Source: Thermoproteaceae archaeon
Lineage (GTDB): Archaea > Thermoproteota > Thermoprotei > Thermoproteales > Thermoproteaceae
Assembly (NCBI GenBank): GCA_015521775.1
Contig: WANN01000002.1
Location: 62,001 to 126,000, forward strand
Direction of reading: 5' to 3'
Length of the DNA stretch: 64,000 bases
The position numbers and the translations under genes were made by a program. The number at the start of each line of letters is the position of its first letter. Position 1 is the stretch's first letter. This document shows, piece by piece, positions 1-8,481 of this stretch. The notes under the pieces are model-generated. The model was not told the DNA's origin, ran no database searches, and saw nothing but the letters and a program-made list of their open reading frames with translations.

Positions 1-511
1 ATAGATATAATGATCCTCCAACTTCAAGAGCTGTAGGGCCTTCAACCGCTACCCGTTCTCCGTCCCCCTTTTCCCATGGTATTGTCTCATCAGGTACAAG
101 CACCGGCTTCTCCTCTTTCGTCCATTTTACGCCATCTGTGCTTGTAGCAACGCCTATCGACACAACTTTTTTCCCTCTATATGTAGCTCCGGCAAAGTAC
201 ATGTGCCACACTCCACGGAACCTTACCACGTCTATATCTGCTAAATGGTGGTCATCCCAGGAACCCGGAAAGCCCCGAGATAATAGTGGATTAACTACTC
301 CCTGAGCATGGTAATATAATAGATCGTTGGAAACCGCCAAAAATGGTAGTTCGGCCTTGTCTGGCGGGTAGGGCGTATAGTAAAGCCAGAAAGGGAAAAC
401 TTTGCCCTTGTTATATATGGAATGGGGATGTACTACTCCAAGCCCCTCGCCTAGCGGAACCCTTAGCTGCCTTCCCCTTTCAACTACGTGAATCCCCTCC
501 ATTAATGTCAT
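1..511 (-). CDS. Glycosidase-like beta-propeller protein (C-terminus cut by window edge)
   Basis: An open minus-strand frame runs off the left edge. The translation contains WHMYFAGATYRGKK, SIGVATSTDGVKW and a VVHPHSIYNKG segment, the repeated blade motifs of five-bladed propeller sugar hydrolases/phosphorylases (GH32/43/130-like). Family members act on beta-fructosides, arabinosides or manno-oligosaccharides; the substrate cannot be told here. I chose the ATG at 511 because a TATA-like stretch lies about 25 bases upstream (around 536-545). The frame stays open further upstream to a TTG at 604, so the true start is uncertain. It is divergent from the glycosyltransferase next door, which suggests a surface-glycan or carbohydrate neighbourhood. 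Catalytic carboxylates cannot be assigned from this fragment. Confidence 0.6.
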   Translation of the reverse strand, partial: MTLMEGIHVVERGRQLRVPLGEGLGVVHPHSIYNKGKVFPFWLYYTPYPPDKAELPFLAVSNDLLYYHAQGVVNPLLSRGFPGSWDDHHLADIDVVRFRGVWHMYFAGATYRGKKVVSIGVATSTDGVKWTKEEKPVLVPDETIPWEKGDGERVAVEGPTALEVGGSLYL

Positions 512-744
512 GGCGTAATAATGAACGCGTGGTAAAATGTATAGATCCCTTATTACGGACAGCGAGCATGCTAAAGGTGCTTTTGCTTGAAGTGCCGCAT
601 TCAAATGATGCGATCGCTCCAGGGCAATAATAGTTAGGGTCCATACCCATTTACGCTGATGTAAATAAGGTATTTAAAATCTTTTATGGTGTGAGGAGCC
701 AACTCCTACTAGCCCGCTCTTACCAGGAAAGCTCGGAGAGGGAA

Positions 745-1551
745 GTGAGGAGGACAATAAAAGTATTGCATGTATGGAATACTGCTGGTATCGCAAGTAC
801 GTTGGCCCTATACCAGAACAGGCTTTTAGGATGGGATGCCTGGGTAATCACCCGTAGTGATGCTGATAAATTTGGGCATACCATATTTGGCGAGACATGT
901 CGGTGCAGGCCTGCTGAATTCATAGTCAAAGCTATTAAAATGGCAAGACGATACGACGTAATACACGTACATAGTCTAGATCGTTTAGTAGGTCCCTTAA
1001 AAATGTTGTATAAAGATAAAATGGTCATATTGCATTATCATGGGGATGATATAAGGGGATTATGGGGGTCCAAAGTGGACATAATTAGTAGGGCCGATGT
1101 TGTTGTGGTATCCACGCCCGACCTCTTTGATGAGGGCAAACAGTACGGTGCATATTACCTTCCAAATCCCGTCAATCTGGACCTGTTTAGACCTATGGAG
1201 CACTTGAGATCTAAGCACCAAAGCGCAATTTACATATATGACCCAAGTAGCTGGGCATTAAAGGACGTGGACGAAGCTAAAATGATAGCCCGTGACATGA
1301 AGTTAAAGCTTTATATACATGACAGGCATAGGAGGTCAATTCCCTACCGATATATGCCGTATATACTTAATAAGTTCTGGTATTTAATAGATAAACTATC
1401 CATACATAGCCTTAGTCTAACGGCCCTCGAAGCCTTGGCATGTAACGTGAAAGTTGTAAAAAGGGAAAGAATAGTGGAGGGACTTCCGAGGGAACATACC
1501 CCGACAGAAGTTTTACGTATACTTTTAAGAATTATGAGCAAAGTAATGTAA
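745..1551 (+). CDS. GT4-like glycosyltransferase
   Basis: Predicted glycosyltransferase of the GT-B fold. The N-terminus VRRTIKVLHVWNTAG is the first beta strand and glycine loop of the acceptor domain. YDVIHVHSLDRLV and MVILHYHGDDIRG are the second and third strands typical of GT4 proteins, and the C-terminal LTALEALACNVKVV is the donor-domain helix that usually carries the conserved E-x7-E. At about 268 residues it is shorter than most GT4 enzymes (350-400), so the donor-binding domain is compact. I took the GTG at 745 as start because the fold begins there; an in-frame GTG at 691 would add 18 residues. The gene is AT-richer than its neighbours, as cell-surface glycan genes often are, and may be acquired. 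Confidence 0.65.
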   Translation: MRRTIKVLHVWNTAGIASTLALYQNRLLGWDAWVITRSDADKFGHTIFGETCRCRPAEFIVKAIKMARRYDVIHVHSLDRLVGPLKMLYKDKMVILHYHGDDIRGLWGSKVDIISRADVVVVSTPDLFDEGKQYGAYYLPNPVNLDLFRPMEHLRSKHQSAIYIYDPSSWALKDVDEAKMIARDMKLKLYIHDRHRRSIPYRYMPYILNKFWYLIDKLSIHSLSLTALEALACNVKVVKRERIVEGLPREHTPTEVLRILLRIMSKVM

Positions 1552-3384
1552 ATACCAATAGTATAGGAATATCGCTCTCCATAAGAGGTTTGCCTCAGGT
1601 CCCTTTAGCTTATCCGCCTTGTTCCATAGATTGGAAAGCACGTCTATGATGGGGCCTGGGACGCCTAATTTGGACAGGACGGCTTGTACATCGTTATAGT
1701 TTATTTGGGGGCGTATAGCAAGTAGCCACTCCTTTTCAGGGACCTCGAATCCTACCTTGTCCCTTCGTTTCCTGATAAGATCTATGAGTATGCCTTTCAT
1801 GGCATCCCTATGTATTCTCTTAGTCCATCCCCTAGCCAGCTTGTAGTAGCCCGGTAATGATAGGGCGAGTTCTATCAGCGCTCTATCGAGATATGGGACC
1901 CTCACCTCGACCGAAAAGGCCATCCCGTCTCTATCAGCGTAATGGAGCAATCGTTGAAGGCCGTCACCCATTAGGTCCCTGACCAGCAGAGCATTTACTG
2001 GATCCGCTACGCCCATGCCCCGGTTTCTCCCCTGTGTCCGGCCAATTTTCCTCGAGAAAAATAGCCATTCCCTCTTCTGGAGGAGTACGTCAAGGAATCT
2101 GAGCAGTTCGACCACGCCGTGAATCGGATTCCGCTTAATTTCGCTCAATATATACCTATACACGTATCTCTGGTAGCCTGCCAGTACCTCGTCACCGCCC
2201 TGGCCAGAGATAAGCACCTTGACGTTTCTCGAGGCTTCTCTTATAACATGCCACTGAGCTATAACGCTGGGTCCCCCGGGAGGCTCATCATGGTAATATG
2301 CTATTTCACGCACGGCGTCCCCAACATTGATATCGCGGACTTTGACCAATTCTATGCCATACTCTGATGCGATTGCATCGGCATATCTACACTCGTCCTT
2401 TTCATCGCCGGAGCAGAAAGCGTATGCCAGCGGTGCATTGGTTTTTCCCCACCGTTCTAGGTCGCCCCTATTGCGTAATGTGTGCCATGCGGCTATGAGG
2501 GACGCAGAGTCCAATCCGCCGCTTAGAAGGAACGCAAAAGGCACGTCTGACCTCAGATGTATCCTTACAGATTCCAGAAACGTATCGCGCCATAAACGTA
2601 TGGCTTCGCCGTACTTCTCGTCCACTATCCGTGAGGGAACATCCCAGTACTTAACGCGTCTCATGCCTAGACTTTTCAGGTCAATCTCAAGGTAGGTTGA
2701 CGGAGGAACCTTCGATACACCCTCAAAAAACGTTTCATGGGGTTCCAAAGCGGTGTATGTAATGTACTTCCTTACCGCATCTACGTTGGGCCTCAGCTTG
2801 GTTATGGGGAGGAGGGCCTTCACTTCCGACGTGAGTACAATCCCATTATGACTGTTGAACATGTACAGGGGCTTTATGCCTACTAGGTCCCTCACAGCAT
2901 AAAGTAGGCCCTTTTTCACGTCTAGGAGTATGAAGGCCCACATGCCCCTCAGCTTGCTGAGCAGTCCCGCGATACCCCACTCCTCATAGCCGTGTACTAT
3001 CACCTCGGTGTCGCAGTCGCATGAAAATTCGTGGCCCTTTAAGCCGCGCCTCAACTCCTCAAAGTTGTAGATTTCGCCATTATGTACAACCCATATAGTT
3101 CTATCCTCGTTGCTCATGGGCTGGTGGCCCATGTGGCTAGTATCCAGTATGGCTAGTCTCCTGCTGGCCAGCGCGGAGATCCAGCCGTGCCCCACCTCGT
3201 CTACGTGGATGCCCCTACGTGCGCTTGGAACTGTATCATAGTCAAACGCCTCAATGGTGGTGTCGCCCACAAACACGTATCCCGAATCGTCAGGCCCTCT
3301 GTGACTCATAGCACTATTAATTGAATGTAAATCCTTACCAGACATCTGTGGCTCCCTCTGTACTACGCCCACTATCCCACACAT
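1525..3384 (-). CDS. asnB: Asparagine synthetase, glutamine-hydrolysing
   Basis: ATP-dependent amidation of aspartate with glutamine as nitrogen donor, in the cytoplasm. The protein starts MCGIVGVVQ, giving the N-terminal Cys nucleophile of the class II glutamine amidotransferase domain after Met removal (residues 1 to about 210). The synthetase domain carries the PP-loop SGGLDSAS and ISGQGGDEVLAGY, both hallmark AsnB motifs. Length 619 aa is normal. The start at 3384 is set by the essential Cys2 and by a TATA-like ctttaagt about 27 bases upstream. The 3' end overlaps the convergent glycosyltransferase end by about 27 bases. AsnB-like enzymes near glycan genes sometimes amidate sugars, so asparagine as the product is likely but not certain. 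Confidence 0.9.
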   Translation of the reverse strand: MCGIVGVVQREPQMSGKDLHSINSAMSHRGPDDSGYVFVGDTTIEAFDYDTVPSARRGIHVDEVGHGWISALASRRLAILDTSHMGHQPMSNEDRTIWVVHNGEIYNFEELRRGLKGHEFSCDCDTEVIVHGYEEWGIAGLLSKLRGMWAFILLDVKKGLLYAVRDLVGIKPLYMFNSHNGIVLTSEVKALLPITKLRPNVDAVRKYITYTALEPHETFFEGVSKVPPSTYLEIDLKSLGMRRVKYWDVPSRIVDEKYGEAIRLWRDTFLESVRIHLRSDVPFAFLLSGGLDSASLIAAWHTLRNRGDLERWGKTNAPLAYAFCSGDEKDECRYADAIASEYGIELVKVRDINVGDAVREIAYYHDEPPGGPSVIAQWHVIREASRNVKVLISGQGGDEVLAGYQRYVYRYILSEIKRNPIHGVVELLRFLDVLLQKREWLFFSRKIGRTQGRNRGMGVADPVNALLVRDLMGDGLQRLLHYADRDGMAFSVEVRVPYLDRALIELALSLPGYYKLARGWTKRIHRDAMKGILIDLIRKRRDKVGFEVPEKEWLLAIRPQINYNDVQAVLSKLGVPGPIIDVLSNLWNKADKLKGPEANLLWRAIFLYYWYLHYFAHNS

Positions 3385-3542
3385 AGGCGTTACGTACTGC
3401 ACGTAACACTTAAAGGTTTAGATTACAGACCTTAGTTGCATCGGCTCTCTATTCAGCACAACCCAATTATGGGACATTCAGAGACGGTTTTTGCCGATGC
3501 ACAGTTTAAATAGAACATATAACGGGGTGCCAATAGAAGTTA

Positions 3543-3644
3543 TGGAGCCCCGGCCGGGATTTGAACTTTCCCCGGCGCTGTGTGCGCCGTCCGGGACCTC
3601 CTCATTACCAGTGAGGCGCTCTGGCCAGGCTGAGCTACCGGGGC
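3543..3644 (-). tRNA. tRNA-Thr(GGT) with a 24-nt intron in the T arm
   Basis: Minus-strand cloverleaf: acceptor stem GCCCCGG/CCGGGGC, D arm, anticodon stem CCTCA/TGAGG with loop CTGGTAA (anticodon GGT at 3607-3609), T loop TTCAAAT, discriminator T and encoded CCA. The T stem only closes (CCGGG/CCCGG) if 24 bases at 3567-3590 are removed between nucleotides 52 and 53. The junction forms a proper bulge-helix-bulge: central helix TCCC/GGGA, bulges GGA and AAG cut after the second base, and an inner 6-bp hairpin CGGCGC/GCGCCG. The mature length is 75 nt plus CCA. Archaeal splicing endonuclease would excise the intron. Confidence 0.93.
3567..3590 (-). other. Non-canonical tRNA-Thr intron
   Basis: The 24-nt insertion sits between tRNA positions 52 and 53. 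It consists of a GC-rich hairpin with an ACACA loop followed by GGGA, which pairs with exon TCCC. See the tRNA-Thr entry for the bulge-helix-bulge geometry. The same central helix recurs in the intron of the tRNA-Gly half at 52427-52452. Confidence 0.88.
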
Positions 3645-3665
3645 CGTTTCCCCATTCGGCGGAGC

Positions 3666-3676
3666 TTTATATATTT
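3666..3676 (-). promoter_or_regulatory. TATA box of tRNA-Thr
   Basis: AAATATATAAA on the minus strand, centred 27 bases before the tRNA 5' end at 3644, the usual crenarchaeal distance. It implies that transcription starts at or very near the mature 5' end. Confidence 0.7.
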
Positions 3677-3702
3677 ACTCCCGGCACCTAGGGACGGCGC
3701 CG

Positions 3703-4638
3703 CTACTGGCGATTTATAAGTAGCCACGTGGCGGGAGTCCTCTCATGGTCTGGGATCGTTATGCCCCGCAGTTTCCTCGCCTCGTCAATATGCTCGGCGG
3801 AGCGCGGCTTGGGGCCGGGGATCCCTATGGGCGCCGGTTTCCCGTCGGCCATGTGGACGAATGTGAAGTATCCCTCTGCTACCAGTCTCCGCCCGCTTGC
3901 CCCGTCAGCCACGACCTCTACCCCGACCTCCATGCTCGTGTTTCCTATGCCAGTCACCTCGCCGTGTACGTATATGACGTCGCCGACGAGTATGGGCCTT
4001 TTGAAGGCTATGGAGTTCACGCTGACTGTCACGTAGGTGCCCCTCCGCTTTTCCCAGGCCTTGACGAAGGCCAGCTCGTCGAGGTAGTAGAGGAGGCGTC
4101 CCCCGTACATGAGGTTCCCGTGCAGTGCGTCCTCTGGCATGACCAGCCTACTGCTTATAAGGGGCCATTCCCTTTCCCCCGGCTCGAATTCCAGGGCCGG
4201 ATCCACGTCGCTGCGCCACTTCTGGAAGTGATTATTGATGTCCCGTTCCCAGTCTTCCTGGGCCTCGAGCCGCGTCCCAAGCCGGACAGGCCTACCGGAA
4301 CTGTCCACTGCGACGAATATGAGCCTTCCCAGGGTGGCCAGGGCCAGCCTATCGCCCCGTCTCACGTACGCCTCGACAAGCACCGTAAGGCTGGCCCGCC
4401 TCACGTTGACGCACCAGGCCCTGTACAGCAACAGGTCCCCCAGCCTAACGGGCTCCACGAAGTGGACCCTGTCCATGTAGCCGAGCACTATGCCGCGCCC
4501 AGTAAGCCTAAGCGCAGCTATGGTCCCAGCATCGACCAGCCACATGAGCATGTAGCCCCCGTATAGGGTGGAGAGGGGGTTCACGTGGCGCTGTGTGACC
4601 AGTCGGGCCATCTCGGTGAATGTGTCCCCTATCCTCAC
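3703..4638 (-). CDS. Acyl-CoA thioesterase, tandem hotdog domains
   Basis: Probable acyl-CoA thioesterase built from two hotdog domains (about residues 1-135 and 150-300). Each repeat has the expected pattern: an N-terminal HVNPLSTLYGGYMLMWLVD and a second ALHGNLMYGGRLLYYLDE, the Asn/Gly-Gly substrate helix of brown-fat-type thioesterases, followed by VGDVIYVHGEV-type strands. It would hydrolyse a CoA thioester to the acid and CoA; chain specificity is unknown. The frame opens with a TTG at 4662, but a TATA-like gatatatt at 4665-4672 favours the GTG at 4638. It is divergent from the tetrapyrrole methylase gene. Confidence 0.78.
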   Translation of the reverse strand: MRIGDTFTEMARLVTQRHVNPLSTLYGGYMLMWLVDAGTIAALRLTGRGIVLGYMDRVHFVEPVRLGDLLLYRAWCVNVRRASLTVLVEAYVRRGDRLALATLGRLIFVAVDSSGRPVRLGTRLEAQEDWERDINNHFQKWRSDVDPALEFEPGEREWPLISSRLVMPEDALHGNLMYGGRLLYYLDELAFVKAWEKRRGTYVTVSVNSIAFKRPILVGDVIYVHGEVTGIGNTSMEVGVEVVADGASGRRLVAEGYFTFVHMADGKPAPIGIPGPKPRSAEHIDEARKLRGITIPDHERTPATWLLINRQ

Positions 4639-4690
4639 GGCCGTGCGTGGTTTAACAGGCAATATATCGGTTCCGCCTCAGGGCGCAATG

Positions 4691-4699
4691 ATATATTTA
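4691..4699 (+). promoter_or_regulatory. TATA box of the tetrapyrrole methylase gene
   Basis: The sequence atatattta begins 27 bases before the ATG at 4718. This fixes the start codon and points to a leaderless transcript. Confidence 0.65.
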
Positions 4700-4717
4700 T
4701 GTGTCGGGTTGGGCCCG

Positions 4718-5374
4718 ATGGGCCGGATAGTGTTGGTGGGCACGGGGCCGGGTGACCCCACGCTGGTCACTTTGAAGGCCCTGGACGCTGTGAGGAACTG
4801 CGACTGTGTCTACGGCTTTGAGTGGGCTGCGAGGACCATGGAACATCACGGCGTCAAGTGCGAGCTCCTCAGGGCCGACGCGTACAGGGAGCAGCTGCGC
4901 CATGCCGCGGGGACATGCTCCGAGCTGTGCGTCCTACTCACGGGCGATCCCACCGTGTCCGAGCGGGACATAGTGTCGTTCCTCATGAGTCTCGGCGAAG
5001 TGGAGTTCGTGCCGGGCGTATCGTCGTTGCTGGCCGCCTTCAACATACTCAAGATGCCCTTCGACAAGGTGCTCGTGGTGAGCTTTAACAGGGCTGACGC
5101 GTCGGCCGAGGACATGGAGCACGTGGCATGGGGCATTTGGAGGGGACTCACGGTAGTGGTGCTTCCGGGGCCGGGCCAGTACATGCCCAGGGAGGTGGCC
5201 AGGCGCCTGATAGCCATGGGCGTCGACAAGGGCGCCCCAGTGAACGTCCTGGAGAAGATCTACAGGGGGCTGAGGATGTGGAGCGGGGAGCTGGGCGAAC
5301 TGGCGAAGCTGGACTTCAGCGACATGTCCATACTCGTGTTCCCAGGCAGGGACGCGGCTTGGGCCCACGCCTAG
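4718..5374 (+). CDS. Tetrapyrrole (precorrin/CbiE-type) methylase
   Basis: SAM-dependent tetrapyrrole methyltransferase of about 218 aa, the size of CbiE/cobalt-precorrin-7 C5-methyltransferases. Visible motifs are the N-terminal VGTGPGDPTLVTLKALDAV, LLTGDPTVS (the conserved GDP loop) and VEFVPGVSSLLAAFN (the PGVSS SAM-site motif). It would act in cobalamin or related siroheme-derived tetrapyrrole synthesis. Its place just upstream of dsrAB, whose products need siroheme, makes a supply role plausible, but CbiE itself belongs to the B12 branch, so that link is inference. The start is the ATG at 4718, preceded by a TATA box at the leaderless distance. Confidence 0.8.
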   Translation: MGRIVLVGTGPGDPTLVTLKALDAVRNCDCVYGFEWAARTMEHHGVKCELLRADAYREQLRHAAGTCSELCVLLTGDPTVSERDIVSFLMSLGEVEFVPGVSSLLAAFNILKMPFDKVLVVSFNRADASAEDMEHVAWGIWRGLTVVVLPGPGQYMPREVARRLIAMGVDKGAPVNVLEKIYRGLRMWSGELGELAKLDFSDMSILVFPGRDAAWAHA

Positions 5375-5630
5375 CCCCGCGTTAGTGGGACCAAACCCGG
5401 CGGTATTAGCCACCTCTTATGGGCCGCCGTGCTGGCCAGCTGTAGAAGGCCGTGCACCATCGCCTGGACATGTGAGGCGTTGGATTGGGCAGCACAGTTA
5501 GGGCGAGTGGGCGTTATGGGCATATCCATCAACGGGCAGATCACGACGCTTGTACGTGGTATATGCGGGTGTGTCGGAGGCGTGCGGTATGGTCGGGCCT
5601 TCGCGTATTAATGTTTAAATAGTAATAACG

Positions 5631-5641
5631 GATATATATAT
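5631..5641 (+). promoter_or_regulatory. TATA box upstream of dsrA
   Basis: The sequence gatatatatat lies 17-27 bases before the dsrA ATG at 5658. A second TATA-like tgtttaaatag lies at 5612-5622. The 5375-5630 interval otherwise holds no gene I can support. Confidence 0.6.
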
Positions 5642-5657
5642 GTAGGACTATATTGTC

Positions 5658-6875
5658 ATGGCGGCTCCCCCTGACCTCCCCCCGCCTGAAGAGCTCTTGA
5701 GGCGGGCCGACGAGATGCTTAAGCATTTCGAGGGGGGTAGATGGCCCAGCCATGTGTCCGAGTTGAGGAGGACTGGGTACCCCCTACACGTCTACGGTGT
5801 TGGGTTAGTGGCGCGTAAGTCGCCTTGGGGGCCCAGCACGGCGCCCGTACAGTTCGTCAATACGGGCGTGCTGGCCAGGGTTGCAAGGGAGTGGGTGCCG
5901 GGGAGGGGGGAGGAGGTACACTTCAGGGTCTTCCACACGCCCGGCAAGTTCCTCCCAACCAGTTTCCTCAAGAAGCTGGCCGAGCTCTCGAAGAAGCTGG
6001 GCGTGGGGCTCCTCGAGGTGGTAGGCCAGACGGGGGCCCTAGTCATAAACCTCAGGAAGGAACACGCGGAGCAGCTCGTGGACGAGCTCAGGGCCATAGG
6101 CACGGACGTGGGGGGTAGCGGCGACGCTATTAGGGCCCTCAACGCGTGTGTTGGCCCAGCCCTATGCGAGTTCGCCCTTTTCGACACCTTGGCGTGGTAT
6201 GCCGAGTTCCACAGGGACAAAAGGGTCAACGACGCGATCGCTACTCCCGGCTTCCCATACAAGTTCAAGATAAAGCTGTCTGGGTGTCCCATGGACTGCG
6301 CTAGGGCTAATAGGGCGGATTTCGGCCTGATAGGCATATGGGAGGGGGCCCCCGAGGTGGACCAGGAGGCGCTGCGTAGGAAGGTCGAGGCAGGGGAGGT
6401 GGACCCGAGGAGGCTCGAGGAGAGGTGCCCAAGCAGGGCCATCACGTGGGACGAGAAGTCCGGGACCCTCATAATCAACGGGGAGAGGTGCAGGAAGAGC
6501 ATGAACTGCATTAGGTCGGCCTTCCCGGCCATTAGGCCGGGCCGCAAGAAGAAGGTAGCGGTGCTTGTGGGGGGCGGAGTCAAGGGGAGGTTCGGCCCTA
6601 AGCTCGGCTGGTTCCTGACGATGCTGGACCCCGACAAGCCGAGGGACGCGGTGGGCCTAGCCTTCAAGGTGATAGAGCCGTGGGACAGGGAGGGCGTCCC
6701 CAAGGATAGGCTGGGCGACTACATACTGAAGGTGGGCTTCACAGAGTTCCTCCGGAGGCTGGGCATGGAGGCCAGCGGCAGGCATGTGGCCAACCCCACA
6801 TACATACCGTACAAGGTGCTCCAAAAGGAGGAGAGGGACAAGTTCCTAAAGCTCTCCGAGGAGCTGGGGAGATGA
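5658..6875 (+). CDS. dsrA: Dissimilatory sulfite reductase alpha subunit
   Basis: Reduces sulfite with DsrB in an alpha2beta2 siroheme enzyme of anaerobic sulfur respiration in the cytoplasm. The sirohaem-[4Fe-4S] cysteines are visible as C-x5-C in NACVGPALCEFA (C164, C170) and C-x3-C in SGCPMDCAR (C210, C214). A ferredoxin-like insert follows (CPSRAI, then CRKSMNC). In that insert the middle Cys of the usual C-x2-C-x2-C is a Ser, leaving C257, C278 and C284. Length 405 aa is normal. The stop codon overlaps dsrB by four bases (ATGA), so the pair is translationally coupled. A TATA box lies just upstream of the ATG. Confidence 0.96.
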   Translation: MAAPPDLPPPEELLRRADEMLKHFEGGRWPSHVSELRRTGYPLHVYGVGLVARKSPWGPSTAPVQFVNTGVLARVAREWVPGRGEEVHFRVFHTPGKFLPTSFLKKLAELSKKLGVGLLEVVGQTGALVINLRKEHAEQLVDELRAIGTDVGGSGDAIRALNACVGPALCEFALFDTLAWYAEFHRDKRVNDAIATPGFPYKFKIKLSGCPMDCARANRADFGLIGIWEGAPEVDQEALRRKVEAGEVDPRRLEERCPSRAITWDEKSGTLIINGERCRKSMNCIRSAFPAIRPGRKKKVAVLVGGGVKGRFGPKLGWFLTMLDPDKPRDAVGLAFKVIEPWDREGVPKDRLGDYILKVGFTEFLRRLGMEASGRHVANPTYIPYKVLQKEERDKFLKLSEELGR

Positions 6876-8017
6876 CGGCGCCCGCGAAGCCTGCCAAGGC
6901 CGAGAGACTCAACAAGGTGTTCCCCGTGGACCTGGACAAGTACCTGCCGGAGCTCCTCAAGCGGAATTACGGGAGGTGGGTTGACAGGCGTTTCCATGGG
7001 TATGGCATTATTGAGCATGTCTCGGAGACCGGCGAGAGGGTGTTCACAGTGAAGGTAGCCCTGCCGCCCAACGCGAGGCTCAGCGCAGACACCGCTGAGA
7101 AGTTCGCGGACATAGCCGACAGGCACGGTATTGGGGCCATAAGGATCACCATGGCCGGCAACATAGAGTTTCTGGCGGACAGCCTCGAGGCCGCGCAGAG
7201 GATTAGGGAGGAGGTGGAGGGGATGGGCTTCCCAGTAGGCGGATGGGGACCCACCCTGTGGGGGATAAACTCCTGCACAGCCTTCCTCACCTGCACCACA
7301 GCCGTAGTAGACTCCCCAAGCATAACCAAGGCCCTTGGAGACCAACTCTACGAGTACTTCACGGGGGAGAAGACCCTCCCAGCCAAGCTCAGGATATATG
7401 TGTCCGGGTGCCCTGCCATGTGCGCTGGGGGCACGGGCATAGACATTGCCATTGTGGGCCAGTGGGGGGCGCCCCCCAAGATAAGGGAGGAGATACTGTC
7501 CCTATGCCTCCCGCCCCCCAAGGCACTGGCCAGGATACCCGAGTCCCAGGTGTTCCTCGTCCAGGTCTGCCCGACGGGCGCCCTTACGCTGAGGCGCGAG
7601 GGCGACAAGATAAGGCTGCTCCTGGTCCCGGAGAAGTGCATTAACTGTGCGAGGTGCAAGGAGAACTGCGACGCGTTCGACTACGACCCCGAGAACGTGG
7701 GCGTCGCCATATTGGTCGGCGGCAAGTACTCGAATACGGGGGTGGGTAGGCGCCTTGCGCGTGTCCTCGTGCCCTGGGTGCCCGCAGTGCCGCCCCACTA
7801 CAGGGAAATAACGGCAATAGTGAGGCGGATAATAGACGTGTGGCGCGAGCATGCCAGGGAGGGGGAGCGGCTCGCCGACATGATAGACAGGATCGGGTGG
7901 GGCACCTTCGTCGACCTGGTGGGAGTGCCCGTCTCAAGCATGCACTACGATAGGCTCTTCGCGGGCACTCGCTGGAAGGACGAGGCCTACCCATCGCTGA
8001 GGGACGCGCTCAGGTAA
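6872..8017 (+). CDS. dsrB: Dissimilatory sulfite reductase beta subunit
   Basis: Carries the catalytic siroheme. The cluster ligands are NSCTAFLTC (C135, C141) and SGCPAMC (C180, C184). A complete ferredoxin domain follows, with CPTGAL (C233) and CINCARCKENC (C256, C259, C262, C266), which would feed electrons to the siroheme-linked cluster. At 381 aa it has the usual DsrB length. The gene overlaps both dsrA (ATGA) and the next small gene (TAATG). DsrC, DsrD and the membrane DsrMK modules are not in this window. Confidence 0.96.
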   Translation: MTAPAKPAKAERLNKVFPVDLDKYLPELLKRNYGRWVDRRFHGYGIIEHVSETGERVFTVKVALPPNARLSADTAEKFADIADRHGIGAIRITMAGNIEFLADSLEAAQRIREEVEGMGFPVGGWGPTLWGINSCTAFLTCTTAVVDSPSITKALGDQLYEYFTGEKTLPAKLRIYVSGCPAMCAGGTGIDIAIVGQWGAPPKIREEILSLCLPPPKALARIPESQVFLVQVCPTGALTLRREGDKIRLLLVPEKCINCARCKENCDAFDYDPENVGVAILVGGKYSNTGVGRRLARVLVPWVPAVPPHYREITAIVRRIIDVWREHAREGERLADMIDRIGWGTFVDLVGVPVSSMHYDRLFAGTRWKDEAYPSLRDALR

Positions 8018-8481
8018 TGGGGATACCCGAGGTGGACTCGCGGGAGGCCCTGTTCAGGTTGGCCAGGCTCGGGGAGGGGGAAAGGGCCGTTTTCCTCGTG
8101 AGGGACAGGGGACTCCTCCTTGTGTCCAGGTACGAGGGCGACCGTTACAAGTTGGCGTTCGTGGATATAGGCGTCGAGGTCAGGGCAGACGTCTGTCCAG
8201 GGGACCCAGAGGAAGCGACGACCCTTGTGGGGATTATGGAGGACGTGCCGTGGCAGGGGTTGGCCCTCGAGTACGCCATGGCGCTGGCCCCAGCGAACTG
8301 CGAGAACGGCGTCCTCCGGGCCAACCCCACCGTCAAGTTCACAGTGCCGCCAGAGTGGCTCATGTTTGACCTGGTGGCAGTGGCGCACGCCCTCATGGCG
8401 CGCGGCATGGACGAGTACCTGGAGGAGGTGTCCCGGCGGCTCGGGACCAGACTCTGGGTCAGGAAGATCGTGAGGGTCTAG
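8017..8481 (+). CDS. Uncharacterised third gene of the dsr operon
   Basis: A 154-aa soluble protein with no motif I recognise; it is not DsrC (no C-terminal Cys pair) and is too long for DsrD. It has an alpha/beta composition with segments such as RAVFLVRDRGLLLVSRY and WLMFDLVAVAHALMARG, and ends LGTRLWVRKIVRV. The ATG overlaps the dsrB stop (TAATG), so it is almost certainly co-transcribed and may assist DsrAB. A decayed copy of its C-terminus lies at 9133-9249, showing it was once duplicated locally. Function unknown. Confidence 0.75.
   Translation: MGIPEVDSREALFRLARLGEGERAVFLVRDRGLLLVSRYEGDRYKLAFVDIGVEVRADVCPGDPEEATTLVGIMEDVPWQGLALEYAMALAPANCENGVLRANPTVKFTVPPEWLMFDLVAVAHALMARGMDEYLEEVSRRLGTRLWVRKIVRV

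Noticed and set aside
5825-6118. Open frames inside dsrA on both strands
   Set aside because: Shadow frames created by GC-rich codon bias; composition is Gly/Arg/Ala-rich without family motifs and the dsrA frame is certain.
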